A stretch of DNA of 64,000 nt from UPXZ01 sp964568675 (GTDB lineage Bacteria; Bacteroidota; Bacteroidia; Bacteroidales; Paludibacteraceae). The notes under the pieces were generated by a model, which was given only the letters and a program-made list of their open reading frames with translations, had not been told where the DNA came from and did no database searches. The position numbers and the translations under genes are program-made. Below are positions 8,880 through 17,151 of this stretch, piece after piece (the stretch's first letter is position 1; each line of letters starts with the position of its first letter). Location: NCBI GenBank assembly GCA_964568675.1, contig CAZMQV010000002.1:40931-104930 (forward strand). Reading direction: 5' to 3'.

Positions 8880-8967
8880 TTTTAAAATTTAATTCAGCTT
8901 TGTTTGTCCTATTTTTCATAAGACAAACCAAATGTCGTTTTTAAATTATTAAAATCAAATTATTTAT

Positions 8968-11205
8968 ATGAAAAATCAAATTATTTTATTTTTCGCTATG
9001 TTTATGTCCCTACATGGTTTTTCGCAAGTGCAGGGCTATGTAAAAGACAATGCCGGAAATTCAATTCCGGGAGCTCATATTCGCTGGTGTCATGGAAACA
9101 CCGCAACAACTACCGATATCGATGGCTTTTTCAAAATTTCCCAATCAAGTGAATCAAACATGTTGGTTGTAAGCAGTGTAGGCTACGCCAATGACACTAT
9201 TACAATTTCGGAAAATGAATCAACTAATAAAATTCAGATAACACTCAACGACAATGTGGAATTGTCCGAAGTAACTGTTACACAGCAACGTTTAGGAAAA
9301 ATCAAAAGTCGTACTTCAGTTTTCAATATTGAGTCATTGAATACTCACGAATTGCGAAAAGCCGCATGTTGTAATCTTTCGGAGAGCTTTGAGACCAATC
9401 CGTCGGTAGATGTATCCTTTAGTGATGCAGCGACTGGCGCAAAACAAATCCGTTTGCTGGGGCTTTCGGGAGGTTATGTGCAGATGTTGACGGAGAATAT
9501 CCCTAATCTACGCGGCATGTCATCGGCCTATGGAATGGGATATATACCCGGTCCTTGGATGGAGAGTATTCAGATATCAAAAGGAACAGCATCCGTAAAG
9601 AATGGCTACGAAGCCATTGCAGGGCAAATTAATGTGGAATATAAGAAACCACACAACAGCGATAAACTTTCGTTGAATCTTTATACAAATTCAACTGGAC
9701 GAATAGAGGGCAATGCCGATGCTGCCGTGAAACTTAATGAAAATCTTTCTACATCCATTCTACTTCATGCTTCGGATGAGCTTTTTATGCTCGACCAAGA
9801 CAATGATGGTTACCTTGATTTGCCACGCGTAAAACAATACAATGTAGCAAATCGTTGGCATTACACAAAAGACAATTATATTTTACAAGCTTTCATTCGC
9901 GGACTTTCCGAGAAACGAATTGGTGGTCAGACAAAAGACAACTATAAGATTGGAGTTAATTCGGAGCGCTATGAGTTCTTTGTGAAAAATGGATTTATGT
10001 TTGGCGATTCTGAAGAGCATAACCATGAGCACGACCATGAAGGAGAAGAGCATGATCATGAAAATGAACCTCATAAGAATCAGTCGAGTTTGGGGATTAT
10101 CGTTAGTGGTTCCATTCACAAGCAAGATGCACATTATGGAATAAAGAATTATAATGGACAGCAAAAGAATATCTATTTAAATCTTATTTATGATACTGAA
10201 CTGGGAAAATATCAGAAAATTTCGACAGGAACTAGTTTTAATCTTGATATGTACAATGAAATTGCTTCTATTGTAATTCCAAACTCCAATCGGACTGAAA
10301 ATGTACCGGGAGTATTTGCAGAATACACCTTGACATACAAGGATTTGACCGCTTTGGCTGGCATTCGTGCCGATTATCATTCCAATTTTGGAATGTTCAT
10401 TTCGCCCCGATTCCACGTTCGTTACAACCTGATGAATCGTGCGCATCTTCGTGTGTCAGCCGGCAAAGGTTATCGTTCACCTCAAGTGATGGCAGAGAAC
10501 AATTTCTTGCTTGCAAGTAATCGAAATCTGACAATTGCAAACAACTTGAAAGCGGAAGAAGCTTGGAACTTTGGTGCAACTGCACACCTATTTATTCCAA
10601 TCTGGAATGGTAAAGAACTTGGTTTTATGACAGAATTTTACCATACGAACTTTTTGAACCAGTTAGTTGTTGATATGGATAGTAATCCGCATGGAGTAGG
10701 CTTTTACAATTCGAATGGAAAGTCTTATTCAAGCAGTTTGCAGTTTGAAGCCAATTTGGAGTTGTTCAGAGGAATGACAGCAACGTTGGCGCATCGGATC
10801 AACGACGTAAAAATGACAATAGGTGGTGAGTTAAGAGAAAAACCGCTCACTAATCGGACAAAAAGCATGATTTCTTTGTCATATCAAACACCACTCAACA
10901 AATGGCAGTTTGATTTCACTACTCAGTTCAATGGAGGCGGCCGATTGCCCGATCCGGATAAAATGAATCCGCTTTGGGAAAAAGAATTTGCTCCATTTAC
11001 GATAATGAATACTCAGATAACAAAGAACTTCAAAACCTGGTCGGTGTATGGTGGAGTGGAGAATTTAACTGGATTTATGCAAGAACATCCAATCATTGAT
11101 GTCCAGAACCCTTTTGGTGATAACTTTGATGCCTCGATGGTGTGGGGTCCAATGCATGGTAGAACAATTTATTTAGGTTTCAGGTGGGCATTATCGAAAT
11201 CATAA
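8968..11205 (+). CDS. TonB-dependent outer-membrane receptor with carboxypeptidase-like domain and His-rich loop
   Basis: A 745-residue outer-membrane receptor. A signal peptide (MKNQIILFFAMFMSLHGFSQ) is followed by a CarboxypepD_reg-like domain (QGYVKDNAGNSIPGAHI, about 22-100). The plug follows (VELSEVTVTQQRL, RLLGLSGGYVQML) and then a beta-barrel ending in YLGFRWALSKS. Two features point to metal handling: a Cys-Cys pair in the plug (KAACCNLSESF), and a His/Glu/Asp-rich extracellular loop at about residues 350-373 with EEHNHEHDHE and EEHDHE. It is the second gene of a four-gene unit with Cys/His proteins on both sides. Transport direction follows the family (import across the outer membrane). 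The metal could be Cu, Zn or Ni, and the sequence does not decide. Confidence 0.85.
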   Translation: MKNQIILFFAMFMSLHGFSQVQGYVKDNAGNSIPGAHIRWCHGNTATTTDIDGFFKISQSSESNMLVVSSVGYANDTITISENESTNKIQITLNDNVELSEVTVTQQRLGKIKSRTSVFNIESLNTHELRKAACCNLSESFETNPSVDVSFSDAATGAKQIRLLGLSGGYVQMLTENIPNLRGMSSAYGMGYIPGPWMESIQISKGTASVKNGYEAIAGQINVEYKKPHNSDKLSLNLYTNSTGRIEGNADAAVKLNENLSTSILLHASDELFMLDQDNDGYLDLPRVKQYNVANRWHYTKDNYILQAFIRGLSEKRIGGQTKDNYKIGVNSERYEFFVKNGFMFGDSEEHNHEHDHEGEEHDHENEPHKNQSSLGIIVSGSIHKQDAHYGIKNYNGQQKNIYLNLIYDTELGKYQKISTGTSFNLDMYNEIASIVIPNSNRTENVPGVFAEYTLTYKDLTALAGIRADYHSNFGMFISPRFHVRYNLMNRAHLRVSAGKGYRSPQVMAENNFLLASNRNLTIANNLKAEEAWNFGATAHLFIPIWNGKELGFMTEFYHTNFLNQLVVDMDSNPHGVGFYNSNGKSYSSSLQFEANLELFRGMTATLAHRINDVKMTIGGELREKPLTNRTKSMISLSYQTPLNKWQFDFTTQFNGGGRLPDPDKMNPLWEKEFAPFTIMNTQITKNFKTWSVYGGVENLTGFMQEHPIIDVQNPFGDNFDASMVWGPMHGRTIYLGFRWALSKS

Positions 11206-11259
11206 ATAAAGAGCTGGCATATAGTGTAATAATTTATAAAAATTAAAAAATCAGAAATA

Positions 11260-11577
11260 ATGAAAAAGAAATATTTAATTGCCATTTTCATAGCTATTTT
11301 TGCTTTCGCTATCAATGCGAACACTAAGAAAGAGAAAGTTAACTTTAAGAAAACTGTAACTTTTGAGGTTTCGATGGATTGTGAAGGATGTCAAAAGACA
11401 ATTGAAAAAAATATCGCTTTTGAAAAGGGTGTAAACGACATGAATGTTGCGTTAAAGTCAAAGCAAGTTACTTTAACTTTCGACACCAGAAAAACCAATG
11501 AAGAGAAATTGATTGCCGCATTTAAGAAGTTAGGCTATGAGGCAAAAGCGCTCGAACTTGGGAAAACAAACAAATAA
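11260..11577 (+). CDS. Exported heavy-metal-associated (HMA) domain protein
   Basis: A 105-residue protein with a signal peptide (MKKKYLIAIFIAIFAFAINA) and one HMA domain. The CxxC metal site lies in SMDCEGCQKTIEK. The domain continues with KGVNDMNVALKSKQVTLTFD and the loop FKKLGYEAKAL, the usual HMA beta-alpha-beta order. HMA domains bind Cu(I) or Zn(II) through the two cysteines. A secreted, free-standing copy suggests a periplasmic metal chaperone. It lies 54 bases after the TonB receptor and is probably cotranscribed. Confidence 0.88.
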   Translation: MKKKYLIAIFIAIFAFAINANTKKEKVNFKKTVTFEVSMDCEGCQKTIEKNIAFEKGVNDMNVALKSKQVTLTFDTRKTNEEKLIAAFKKLGYEAKALELGKTNK

Positions 11578-11628
11578 AAAACAGTATTAATCACAATTTC
11601 TAAACTTTCGAATTAAATTTTTATTCAA

Positions 11629-11853
11629 ATGAAAACAAAAAAAATTTTTATGGCATTTGCAGCAGTTATGCTCTCATTTTCAGTAATGACAGCCACTGCA
11701 CCAGTGAAAAAAGCAGATAAAGCAGAACCAGCAAAAAAAGAATGTTGCGAAAAGGCAAATAAAGATGCAAAAAAAGCCGATTGCAAATCTGAATGCAAAG
11801 ATGCAACGAAAAAAGCATGTTGCGAAGCTAAAAAAGCTGAAGAAAAAAAATAA
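11629..11853 (+). CDS. Tiny exported Cys/Lys-rich protein
   Basis: A 74-residue protein with a signal peptide (MKTKKIFMAFAAVMLSFSVM, cleavage near TATA). The mature chain is almost entirely Lys, Ala, Glu and Cys. Six cysteines occur as CC, C, C, CC in segments such as KKECCEKANKD, DCKSECKD and KKACCEAKK. The composition resembles a small metallothionein-like metal buffer. No family was recognised. It lies 51 bases after the HMA gene, starts at a clean ATG, and is followed by a terminator at 11894-11920, so it closes the operon. Low complexity makes spurious prediction possible, but the signal peptide, the paired cysteines and the operon position support a real gene. Confidence 0.65.
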   Translation: MKTKKIFMAFAAVMLSFSVMTATAPVKKADKAEPAKKECCEKANKDAKKADCKSECKDATKKACCEAKKAEEKK

Positions 11854-11893
11854 TTGTCTGTTCGTAGTTTGTTGAACAACAGATATTAAAGTA

Positions 11894-11920
11894 CAAGGTC
11901 GTGGTAATAATCACGACTTT
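11894..11920 (+). terminator. Terminator of the metal-handling operon
   Basis: AAGGTCGTG (11894-11902) pairs with CACGACTTT (11912-11920) with one G-T wobble, and the T-rich stretch TTTGTTGTTTTATTTG follows. It separates the metal operon from menA, which has its own -7 box. Confidence 0.65.
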
Positions 11921-11946
11921 GTTGTTTTATTTGTATCCTTTTTTTG

Positions 11947-11954
11947 TATTTTTG
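11947..11954 (+). promoter_or_regulatory. menA -7 box TATTTTTG
   Basis: TATTTTTG matches TAnnTTTG, with a possible TTG at 11922-11924 (22-base spacing). Its position sets the menA start at the ATG at 11977, because the TTG at 11944 lies ahead of the box. Confidence 0.6.
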
Positions 11955-11976
11955 CAAAATTATTATTTCAAAGCAA

Positions 11977-12888
11977 ATGGCTAAAAAAATTCAATACTAT
12001 ATTCAAAGTATGCGTTTGCGCACTCTACCACTTTCCGTGTCAGGTATTTTGCTCGGGGGGATGATAAGTGTAGCTGATGGTTATTGGAATCCTACCGTGC
12101 TACTTTGGGCAATGCTCACCGCCTTATCATTACAGATTCTATCAAATATAGCCAACGAATTGGGTGATTTACAAAAAGGTACGGACAATGAAAATAGATT
12201 GGGTCCCATCCGAAGTGTTCAGAGTGGAAATTTAACGAAAGAGAATTTATATGGTTTTTTAATTGTATTTATAGTACTTTCGGCGCTTTTCGGCATGGCT
12301 TTGGTGTGGTCATCATTTCATTCTTTCGTGTCTGCCGAAAGTCTTTTAATACTATTCATGGGCGTTTTAGCTATTATTGCTGCAATAAAATACACTTTTG
12401 GTAAAAAAGCTTATGGCTATTTTGGATTGGGCGATATTTTTGTTTTTATTTTTTTTGGATTGGTAAGCGTTGTTGGCGTATATTTTCTGATGACAAAATC
12501 TTTTTCTCCCGAAATCTTTCTCCCGGCATCTTCCATTGGATTCTTATCAACTGCCATGCTCAATCAAAATAATATGCGCGACATCGACAACGATAAAGAT
12601 TTTGAAAAGAAGACCCTTGCAGTGCGTTTTGGCATTGATAATGCCCGAAAATATCATTTATTGATTATTACAGCTGCATTTGTGTTGATGCTGATATATT
12701 GCATTTTGAAGTGCAAATCTTATTCGGCTTACTCTTTCTTATTAACATTGCCGATTTTTATTTGGCATTTAAGTTTTGTCTTCCGAAATACGGGTAGAAA
12801 TCTTGACATGCAAATGAAAATAATCTCAATGGGTACCATTTTATTTGCTATTTTGAGTGGTTTAGGAATGATTTTGGATTCCTATTAA
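11977..12888 (+). CDS. menA: 1,4-dihydroxy-2-naphthoate polyprenyltransferase
   Basis: Attaches the polyprenyl chain to 1,4-dihydroxy-2-naphthoate, giving demethylmenaquinone. The later methylation is done by the product of ubiE at 25850-26584. An integral membrane protein of 303 residues with about eight or nine helices. MenA motifs are MRLRTLPLSVSGILLGG at the N-terminus, the first Asp motif region NIANELGDLQKGTDNENRLGP and the second motif region MRDIDNDKDFEKKTLAVRFG. The promoter box at 11947 supports the ATG at 11977. The next gene follows after 33 bases and may be cotranscribed. Confidence 0.93.
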   Translation: MAKKIQYYIQSMRLRTLPLSVSGILLGGMISVADGYWNPTVLLWAMLTALSLQILSNIANELGDLQKGTDNENRLGPIRSVQSGNLTKENLYGFLIVFIVLSALFGMALVWSSFHSFVSAESLLILFMGVLAIIAAIKYTFGKKAYGYFGLGDIFVFIFFGLVSVVGVYFLMTKSFSPEIFLPASSIGFLSTAMLNQNNMRDIDNDKDFEKKTLAVRFGIDNARKYHLLIITAAFVLMLIYCILKCKSYSAYSFLLTLPIFIWHLSFVFRNTGRNLDMQMKIISMGTILFAILSGLGMILDSY

Positions 12889-12921
12889 TTTTCCAATTGA
12901 TTACAAATAAATAAAAGTCTT

Positions 12922-13872
12922 ATGTTTACTACACCGGTTCCTGTTTTAAGTTCGTCGTTTCAAATAGATTATCATAGTAAAATCATGACCATGGGTTCGT
13001 GTTTTGCTGAGAATATTGGTAGGAAACTTCAGGATGTGTTTTTTCTGAACATAACTAATCCCTTTGGCGTTTTGTACAATCCAAAGTCAATTAGTGAAAG
13101 TCTGCGCATACTTCTGAGCGATAAGGAGTTTAACAAATCGGATTTATTCCAACATGGGTCTTTGTGGAATAGTTTTTCGCATAGCAGCGCATTCTCTTCG
13201 GCAAGTAGCGAGGAAACGTTACAGATAATAAATAGTAAATTGACGTCTGCGCGAGTTTTTTTACGTGAAGCAGATGTGTTGATGTTGACTTTAGGTACAT
13301 CATGGGTGTATGTTAGTAAAGAAACCGGAAAAGTAGTGTCAAACTGCCATAAAATGCCGGCAAGTAACTTTATCCGAGAGCGCTTGCATGTCGAAGACAT
13401 TGTCGCTGATTTGTCCGAAACCTTCAAACTGCTTGAGCAGTCAAATCCAGGGGTAAAAATTATTTTAACAGTAAGTCCCATTCGTCATTGGAAGGATGGG
13501 GTACATGAGAATACGGTGAGCAAAAGCACACTTCATCTTGCTGTAAATATGCTTTGTAATCAAATGACAAATATAAGTTATTTTCCGGCATACGAAATTA
13601 TGATGGATGAACTACGAGATTATCGATTCTACGCCTCAGATATGCTTCATCCTTCCGAAGTTGCCATTGACTATATTTGGAAACGGTTTTCTGATTCATT
13701 TTTCTCAGAATCTACCTTGCAATTAAAATCAAAGCTTGAACAACTGCGCGCTGACTTATCGCACCGCCCTATACACCCTGGAAATTTTGAATACAGAAAG
13801 TTTATCGAAAATGTAGATAAAAGAAAAATGGAGCTAATAAGTCAATTCCCATTTCTCGAATGGAGACTATAG
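12922..13872 (+). CDS. GSCFA-domain protein
   Basis: A 316-residue member of the GSCFA family, named after the motif seen here in MTMGSCFAENIGRKL (about residues 21-35). Other recognisable segments are DVLMLTLGTSWVY, CHKMPASNF, LTVSPIRHWKDG and the C-terminal YRFYASDMLHPSEVAIDYIW, where Asp and His resemble a catalytic pair. The order Ser, later Asp-x-x-His, is like SGNH hydrolases, so an esterase or acyl-hydrolase role is plausible but not demonstrated. No signal peptide is seen. It lies just downstream of menA and ends at a bidirectional terminator. Confidence 0.88.
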   Translation: MFTTPVPVLSSSFQIDYHSKIMTMGSCFAENIGRKLQDVFFLNITNPFGVLYNPKSISESLRILLSDKEFNKSDLFQHGSLWNSFSHSSAFSSASSEETLQIINSKLTSARVFLREADVLMLTLGTSWVYVSKETGKVVSNCHKMPASNFIRERLHVEDIVADLSETFKLLEQSNPGVKIILTVSPIRHWKDGVHENTVSKSTLHLAVNMLCNQMTNISYFPAYEIMMDELRDYRFYASDMLHPSEVAIDYIWKRFSDSFFSESTLQLKSKLEQLRADLSHRPIHPGNFEYRKFIENVDKRKMELISQFPFLEWRL

Positions 13873-13881
13873 GCAGGATAT

Positions 13882-13915
13882 AAAAAATCCACGACAAAAA
13901 TGGCGTGGATTTTTT
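13882..13915. terminator. Bidirectional terminator between GSCFA gene and tyrosine phenol-lyase
   Basis: AAAAAATCCACG (13882-13893) pairs perfectly with CGTGGATTTTTT (13904-13915), and extra Ts follow. It serves both convergent genes. Confidence 0.9.
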
Positions 13916-13931
13916 TTTAATCGAATATCTT

Positions 13932-15311
13932 TCAAATATGGTCAAACCGAGCAGTAAAAAACCGAAGTTGTTTCGGCTCATACATGAATTTTAGCCCTTT
14001 AATTTGCTCTCGTTCGCTGAAAAGATGAATAACAGCGTTGGCCACATAATCCATGTGGCGATAGGTGTAAACACGTCTTGGGATAGTTAAACGCACTGTT
14101 TCTAACTTCGGACTGTGGTTTAACCCCGTAACTTTGTCGCGACCTGCCGACACAATTCCTCTTTCCATACTTCTCACGCCGGAATACAAATAGAGCGTAG
14201 CTGCTAAACTTTGTGCAGGGAATTGTTCTTGCGTAAGATGTGGACAAAAACGACGGGCATCTAAGAAAACGGCATGGCCACCAACTGGTTCAATAATCGG
14301 AATTCCTGCCTCAAGTAGCCTTTCTCCTAAGTAACGAACTTGTTTTACGCGATGCTCGATATATTCATATTGGATAGCTTCTTGCAGTCCAATTGCCATT
14401 GCTTCCATGTCTCGTCCAGCCATGCCGCCATAAGAGGGCATGCCCTCGTAAACTACTACCAATTCTTTCGCGTCATTGAAAAGCTGTTCGTCATTCATAC
14501 ATAGGAATCCGCCAATATTAACAAGACAATCTTTCTTGCCACTCATTGTGCAACCATCCGCATAGCTAAACATTTCGCGAACAATTTCCTTTATAGTTTT
14601 ATCCGCGTATCCATCTTCTTGTTCTTTTATGAAATATGCGTTTTCTACACATCGGGTGGCATCAAAATAGATTTTTATACCATATTTCTCCGTTAAATTC
14701 CGAACGTCCCGCATGTTTTTCATTGATACCGGTTGTCCTCCGGCAAGGTTCACCGTTACTGCTAAACATACATAAGCAATACTTTCGGCGCCTTTTTCAT
14801 CAATTAGTTTTTGAAGTTTTGCAAGATCGATATTACCTTTGAATGGAATGTTGAGAGACGCATCGTGAGCTTCATCGCAAATAATATCTACAAAATTGCC
14901 TCCATTGCGCTCCTGATGATAGCGAGTTGTTGTGAAATACATGTTTCCTGGAATATATTGCCCCGGTTTAATGGCAATTTGCGATAGGATATTCTCGGCG
15001 CCTCGCCCCTGATGTGTAGGTACAATGTGTTTGAAACCAAAAATATCTTGTACAGTTTCTTGTAAATGAAAGAAATTTCGACTCCCTGCGTATGCCTCAT
15101 CACCTATCATCATACCCGACCATTGTTTGTCACTCATGGCATTTGTGCCACTATCGGTTAGCAAATCAATAAAAACATCATCCGAATTGAGTAAGAAGGT
15201 ATTGTATCCCGCTTCTTTAATTAATTTTTCACGTTCTTCCCGTGTGTTCATTTTCACCGTTTCCACCGTTTTGATTCGGTAAGGTTCGGCTGGATAATAA
15301 TCTGTGTTCAT
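13932..15311 (-). CDS. tpl: Tyrosine phenol-lyase (beta-tyrosinase)
   Basis: PLP enzyme that splits L-tyrosine into phenol, pyruvate and ammonia. The 459-residue protein is close to Citrobacter TPL across its full length. It could be mistaken for tryptophanase, but TPL-specific residues are present: Met382 and Arg384 in VRSMERG (M379 and R381 in the Citrobacter numbering) and Phe451 in QLRFFTARF (F448). The PLP lysine is Lys260 in MSGKKDCLVN, and the cofactor region THQGRGAEN is at 99-107. It has its own consensus promoter (15352-15381) and terminator, so it is monocistronic. No tyrosine permease is adjacent. Function is assigned by recalled family similarity. Confidence 0.92.
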   Translation of the reverse strand: MNTDYYPAEPYRIKTVETVKMNTREEREKLIKEAGYNTFLLNSDDVFIDLLTDSGTNAMSDKQWSGMMIGDEAYAGSRNFFHLQETVQDIFGFKHIVPTHQGRGAENILSQIAIKPGQYIPGNMYFTTTRYHQERNGGNFVDIICDEAHDASLNIPFKGNIDLAKLQKLIDEKGAESIAYVCLAVTVNLAGGQPVSMKNMRDVRNLTEKYGIKIYFDATRCVENAYFIKEQEDGYADKTIKEIVREMFSYADGCTMSGKKDCLVNIGGFLCMNDEQLFNDAKELVVVYEGMPSYGGMAGRDMEAMAIGLQEAIQYEYIEHRVKQVRYLGERLLEAGIPIIEPVGGHAVFLDARRFCPHLTQEQFPAQSLAATLYLYSGVRSMERGIVSAGRDKVTGLNHSPKLETVRLTIPRRVYTYRHMDYVANAVIHLFSEREQIKGLKFMYEPKQLRFFTARFDHI

Positions 15312-15351
15312 GTTAGTGCTTTTAAGTATTAATTATATTCATGAAAGTGTG

Positions 15352-15381
15352 CAAATGTACATCGATTTTGCAATACTACAA
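15352..15381 (-). promoter_or_regulatory. Tyrosine phenol-lyase promoter, TTG-N19-TACATTTG
   Basis: On the minus strand TTG (15379-15381) and TACATTTG (15352-15359) are 19 bases apart, a full match to the Bacteroidota consensus, about 40 bases before the tpl start. Confidence 0.75.
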
Positions 15382-15575
15382 TAATAATTATCAATTTATT
15401 TTTATTAATAGTGTTAAATATTTTGATTCAACTTACATTATGACATTGTTCGAGTCTTGTTTTATTAGGAATAAAATATTAATAATATAGAAAAAAGGGA
15501 GAAAAAGTGAACCTAATAAATTTTATTCTTGTTTCCATATTAATTAAAAACATTTCACGACAAAAAATATTCAAT

Positions 15576-15833
15576 ATGAAATTGAAATCAAATATAGGCA
15601 CTGCCGACAGAACATTTCGGTTAATTCTATCAATAATACTCATCATATTCTTTTATACAGGTTTTCTACCCGGATTGTCCGGCGTGATTGCTTTAATTGT
15701 CGCTCTTTTACTTACAGTAAGTAGCTTATTGAGTTACTGTCCGATATATCGTTTGCTAAAACTAAATTCAATTTTCGATAAGAATAAAACTAATTACTCG
15801 CACACTTCTTCTACTAAGGATGATTGTGTTTAG
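15576..15833 (+). CDS. Small DUF2892-type inner-membrane protein
   Basis: An 85-residue protein with the DUF2892 (YgaP transmembrane-like) pattern. NIGTADRTFRLILSI starts the domain, then two hydrophobic helices follow (ILSIILIIFFYTGF and VIALIVALLLTVSSLLSYC), ending CPIYRLL. In some proteins this unit is fused to a rhodanese, but here it stands alone. The ATG at 15576 was chosen because the family begins at this point. A GTG at 15507 would add 23 unrelated residues. It is the last recognisable gene before the decayed zone. Function is unknown. Confidence 0.72.
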   Translation: MKLKSNIGTADRTFRLILSIILIIFFYTGFLPGLSGVIALIVALLLTVSSLLSYCPIYRLLKLNSIFDKNKTNYSHTSSTKDDCV

Positions 15834-16398
15834 TATTAAACTATACGTTTAAATACGATAATCGAATTTGCTTCGTTATATCCTTCTTAGTGATGGAAAA
15901 ATTTATCACAAGCAATTCTATTTCAGATTTTTGGCACTCTGAGTAGGAACTTTTGTAAGTAATCAGAACTATCGCGCAAGAGAATGATGACCTTCGGTGC
16001 AAAACTATATCAATATTAACTCACCAAAATGATTCTGACCAGCATTTGCCATCATCAAAGGATAGTATTGCCAAAAAAAAATTTCAACTACAAAAGTATT
16101 CATAAACGAAAGAGTGCGGCTACTGAAAAAAATTGATATCCTGCATTTCAAGGTTTAGAGCCTGATTTCGAAACGAGAAAACCTCGAAAACTTAGATTCC
16201 AAATTCACTTCCCTACAAAGGAACTTTGTCAAACATATAGAATATTTGTTTGAATTCCTGGAAAATCCGGATAAGTTTCCAACTCATTTTTTTCAAAAAA
16301 AACATTTGATATTCGATTGATTTGTCGAATCAAATTGTCATTGCTCACGCTTCACATCGATTGATTGTAGGGTGGGGAGTAGTTACGAGTTTTATTCT
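15834..16398. other. Gene-poor stretch, possible decayed coding sequence
   Basis: About 565 bases with no intact gene. From about 16108 to 16320 one plus-strand frame stays open except for a single stop. It reads like a decayed coding tail, with segments such as RVRLLKKIDIL, ENLENLDSKF and HIEYLFEFLENP. No family was recognised. It adjoins a region with clear transposase remnants, so it may be another relic. Confidence 0.35.
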
Positions 16399-17034
16399 TT
16401 AATCGTTCAGTTTTAAAAAGTAATCACTCAGCTCATAAAAAGAATTAAACTTCAAATGATATTCTTTAGCTTCTCCAAAACCGTAACTGACAAATACGAA
16501 TGGAACTCCTGCCTTGCCGGCTTCGTGGCTGTCAGATGCGGTGTCACCCACGTAAAAAGGAGCTTGCAGCTTGTGTTTATCGACCAGGAGTTTCAGGTTG
16601 TAGCTTTTGGGTTTCAGGTTTAGCCCATGCTCCATATAGTCGGTTATCAGATGGCTGATTTTGGTGTGATTCATGAAATTAACTAAGCCGTCTTTTTCAC
16701 AGTTGCTGAGGAGGAAAATTGGGTATTTTGCTGAAAGTTTTTCCAAACCGTCCAACACTCCCGGGTAAATGAGCGGCTTTATTTGAGGTAATAATTTTTG
16801 ATAAGCGGAAAGTACAATTTCATAAAGTTCATCTTGCGTAGCTTCCGATTCGTGGGGAATGACTGCATTGAGTATCGCTCTTGCTTCCTTACCCATCATG
16901 CCGATTAATTCATTGCGGTTAATCCTCCTCTCAAACCCCATTTTCTCCAATCCAAAGTTCCAAACGATTTCGTAACTGTTCACATTGTCCCAGAGGGTAC
17001 CATCCATGTCGAAAATTATACTATCAGGTTTCAT
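16399..17034 (-). CDS. HAD-superfamily hydrolase (phosphoglycolate phosphatase / beta-phosphoglucomutase type)
   Basis: A 211-residue haloacid dehalogenase-type phosphatase. Motif I is FDMDGTL with the nucleophile Asp9 and Asp11. Motif II is in FLLSNCE, the motif III lysine is in LKPKSYN, and motif IV is FYVGDTASDSHEAGKAG. A helical cap domain fills the space between motifs I and II, which places it in the subfamily of phosphoglycolate phosphatases and beta-phosphoglucomutases. The exact substrate is not predictable. It is an intact gene standing alone between degraded sequences, with no clear promoter box in the 120 bases upstream. Confidence 0.85.
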   Translation of the reverse strand: MKPDSIIFDMDGTLWDNVNSYEIVWNFGLEKMGFERRINRNELIGMMGKEARAILNAVIPHESEATQDELYEIVLSAYQKLLPQIKPLIYPGVLDGLEKLSAKYPIFLLSNCEKDGLVNFMNHTKISHLITDYMEHGLNLKPKSYNLKLLVDKHKLQAPFYVGDTASDSHEAGKAGVPFVFVSYGFGEAKEYHLKFNSFYELSDYFLKLND

Positions 17035-17151
17035 TTTTGATTAATATTCATTACTGACCCACTAAAAAAAATCAAGAAAAATCGGGCTACTCCCATTTTG
17101 CGGTTTCACCCGAATGTCGTATTTTTATTGTCGCAAAATAATAAAATTGAC

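Noticed and set aside
13932..15311. Tryptophanase
   Set aside because: TPL-specific Met382, Arg384 and Phe451, together with near-identical length and motifs to Citrobacter TPL, favour tyrosine phenol-lyase.
16108..16320. A real gene in the open stretch of the decayed zone
   Set aside because: An in-frame stop interrupts it and no family or start is recognisable, so it is reported only as a possible relic.
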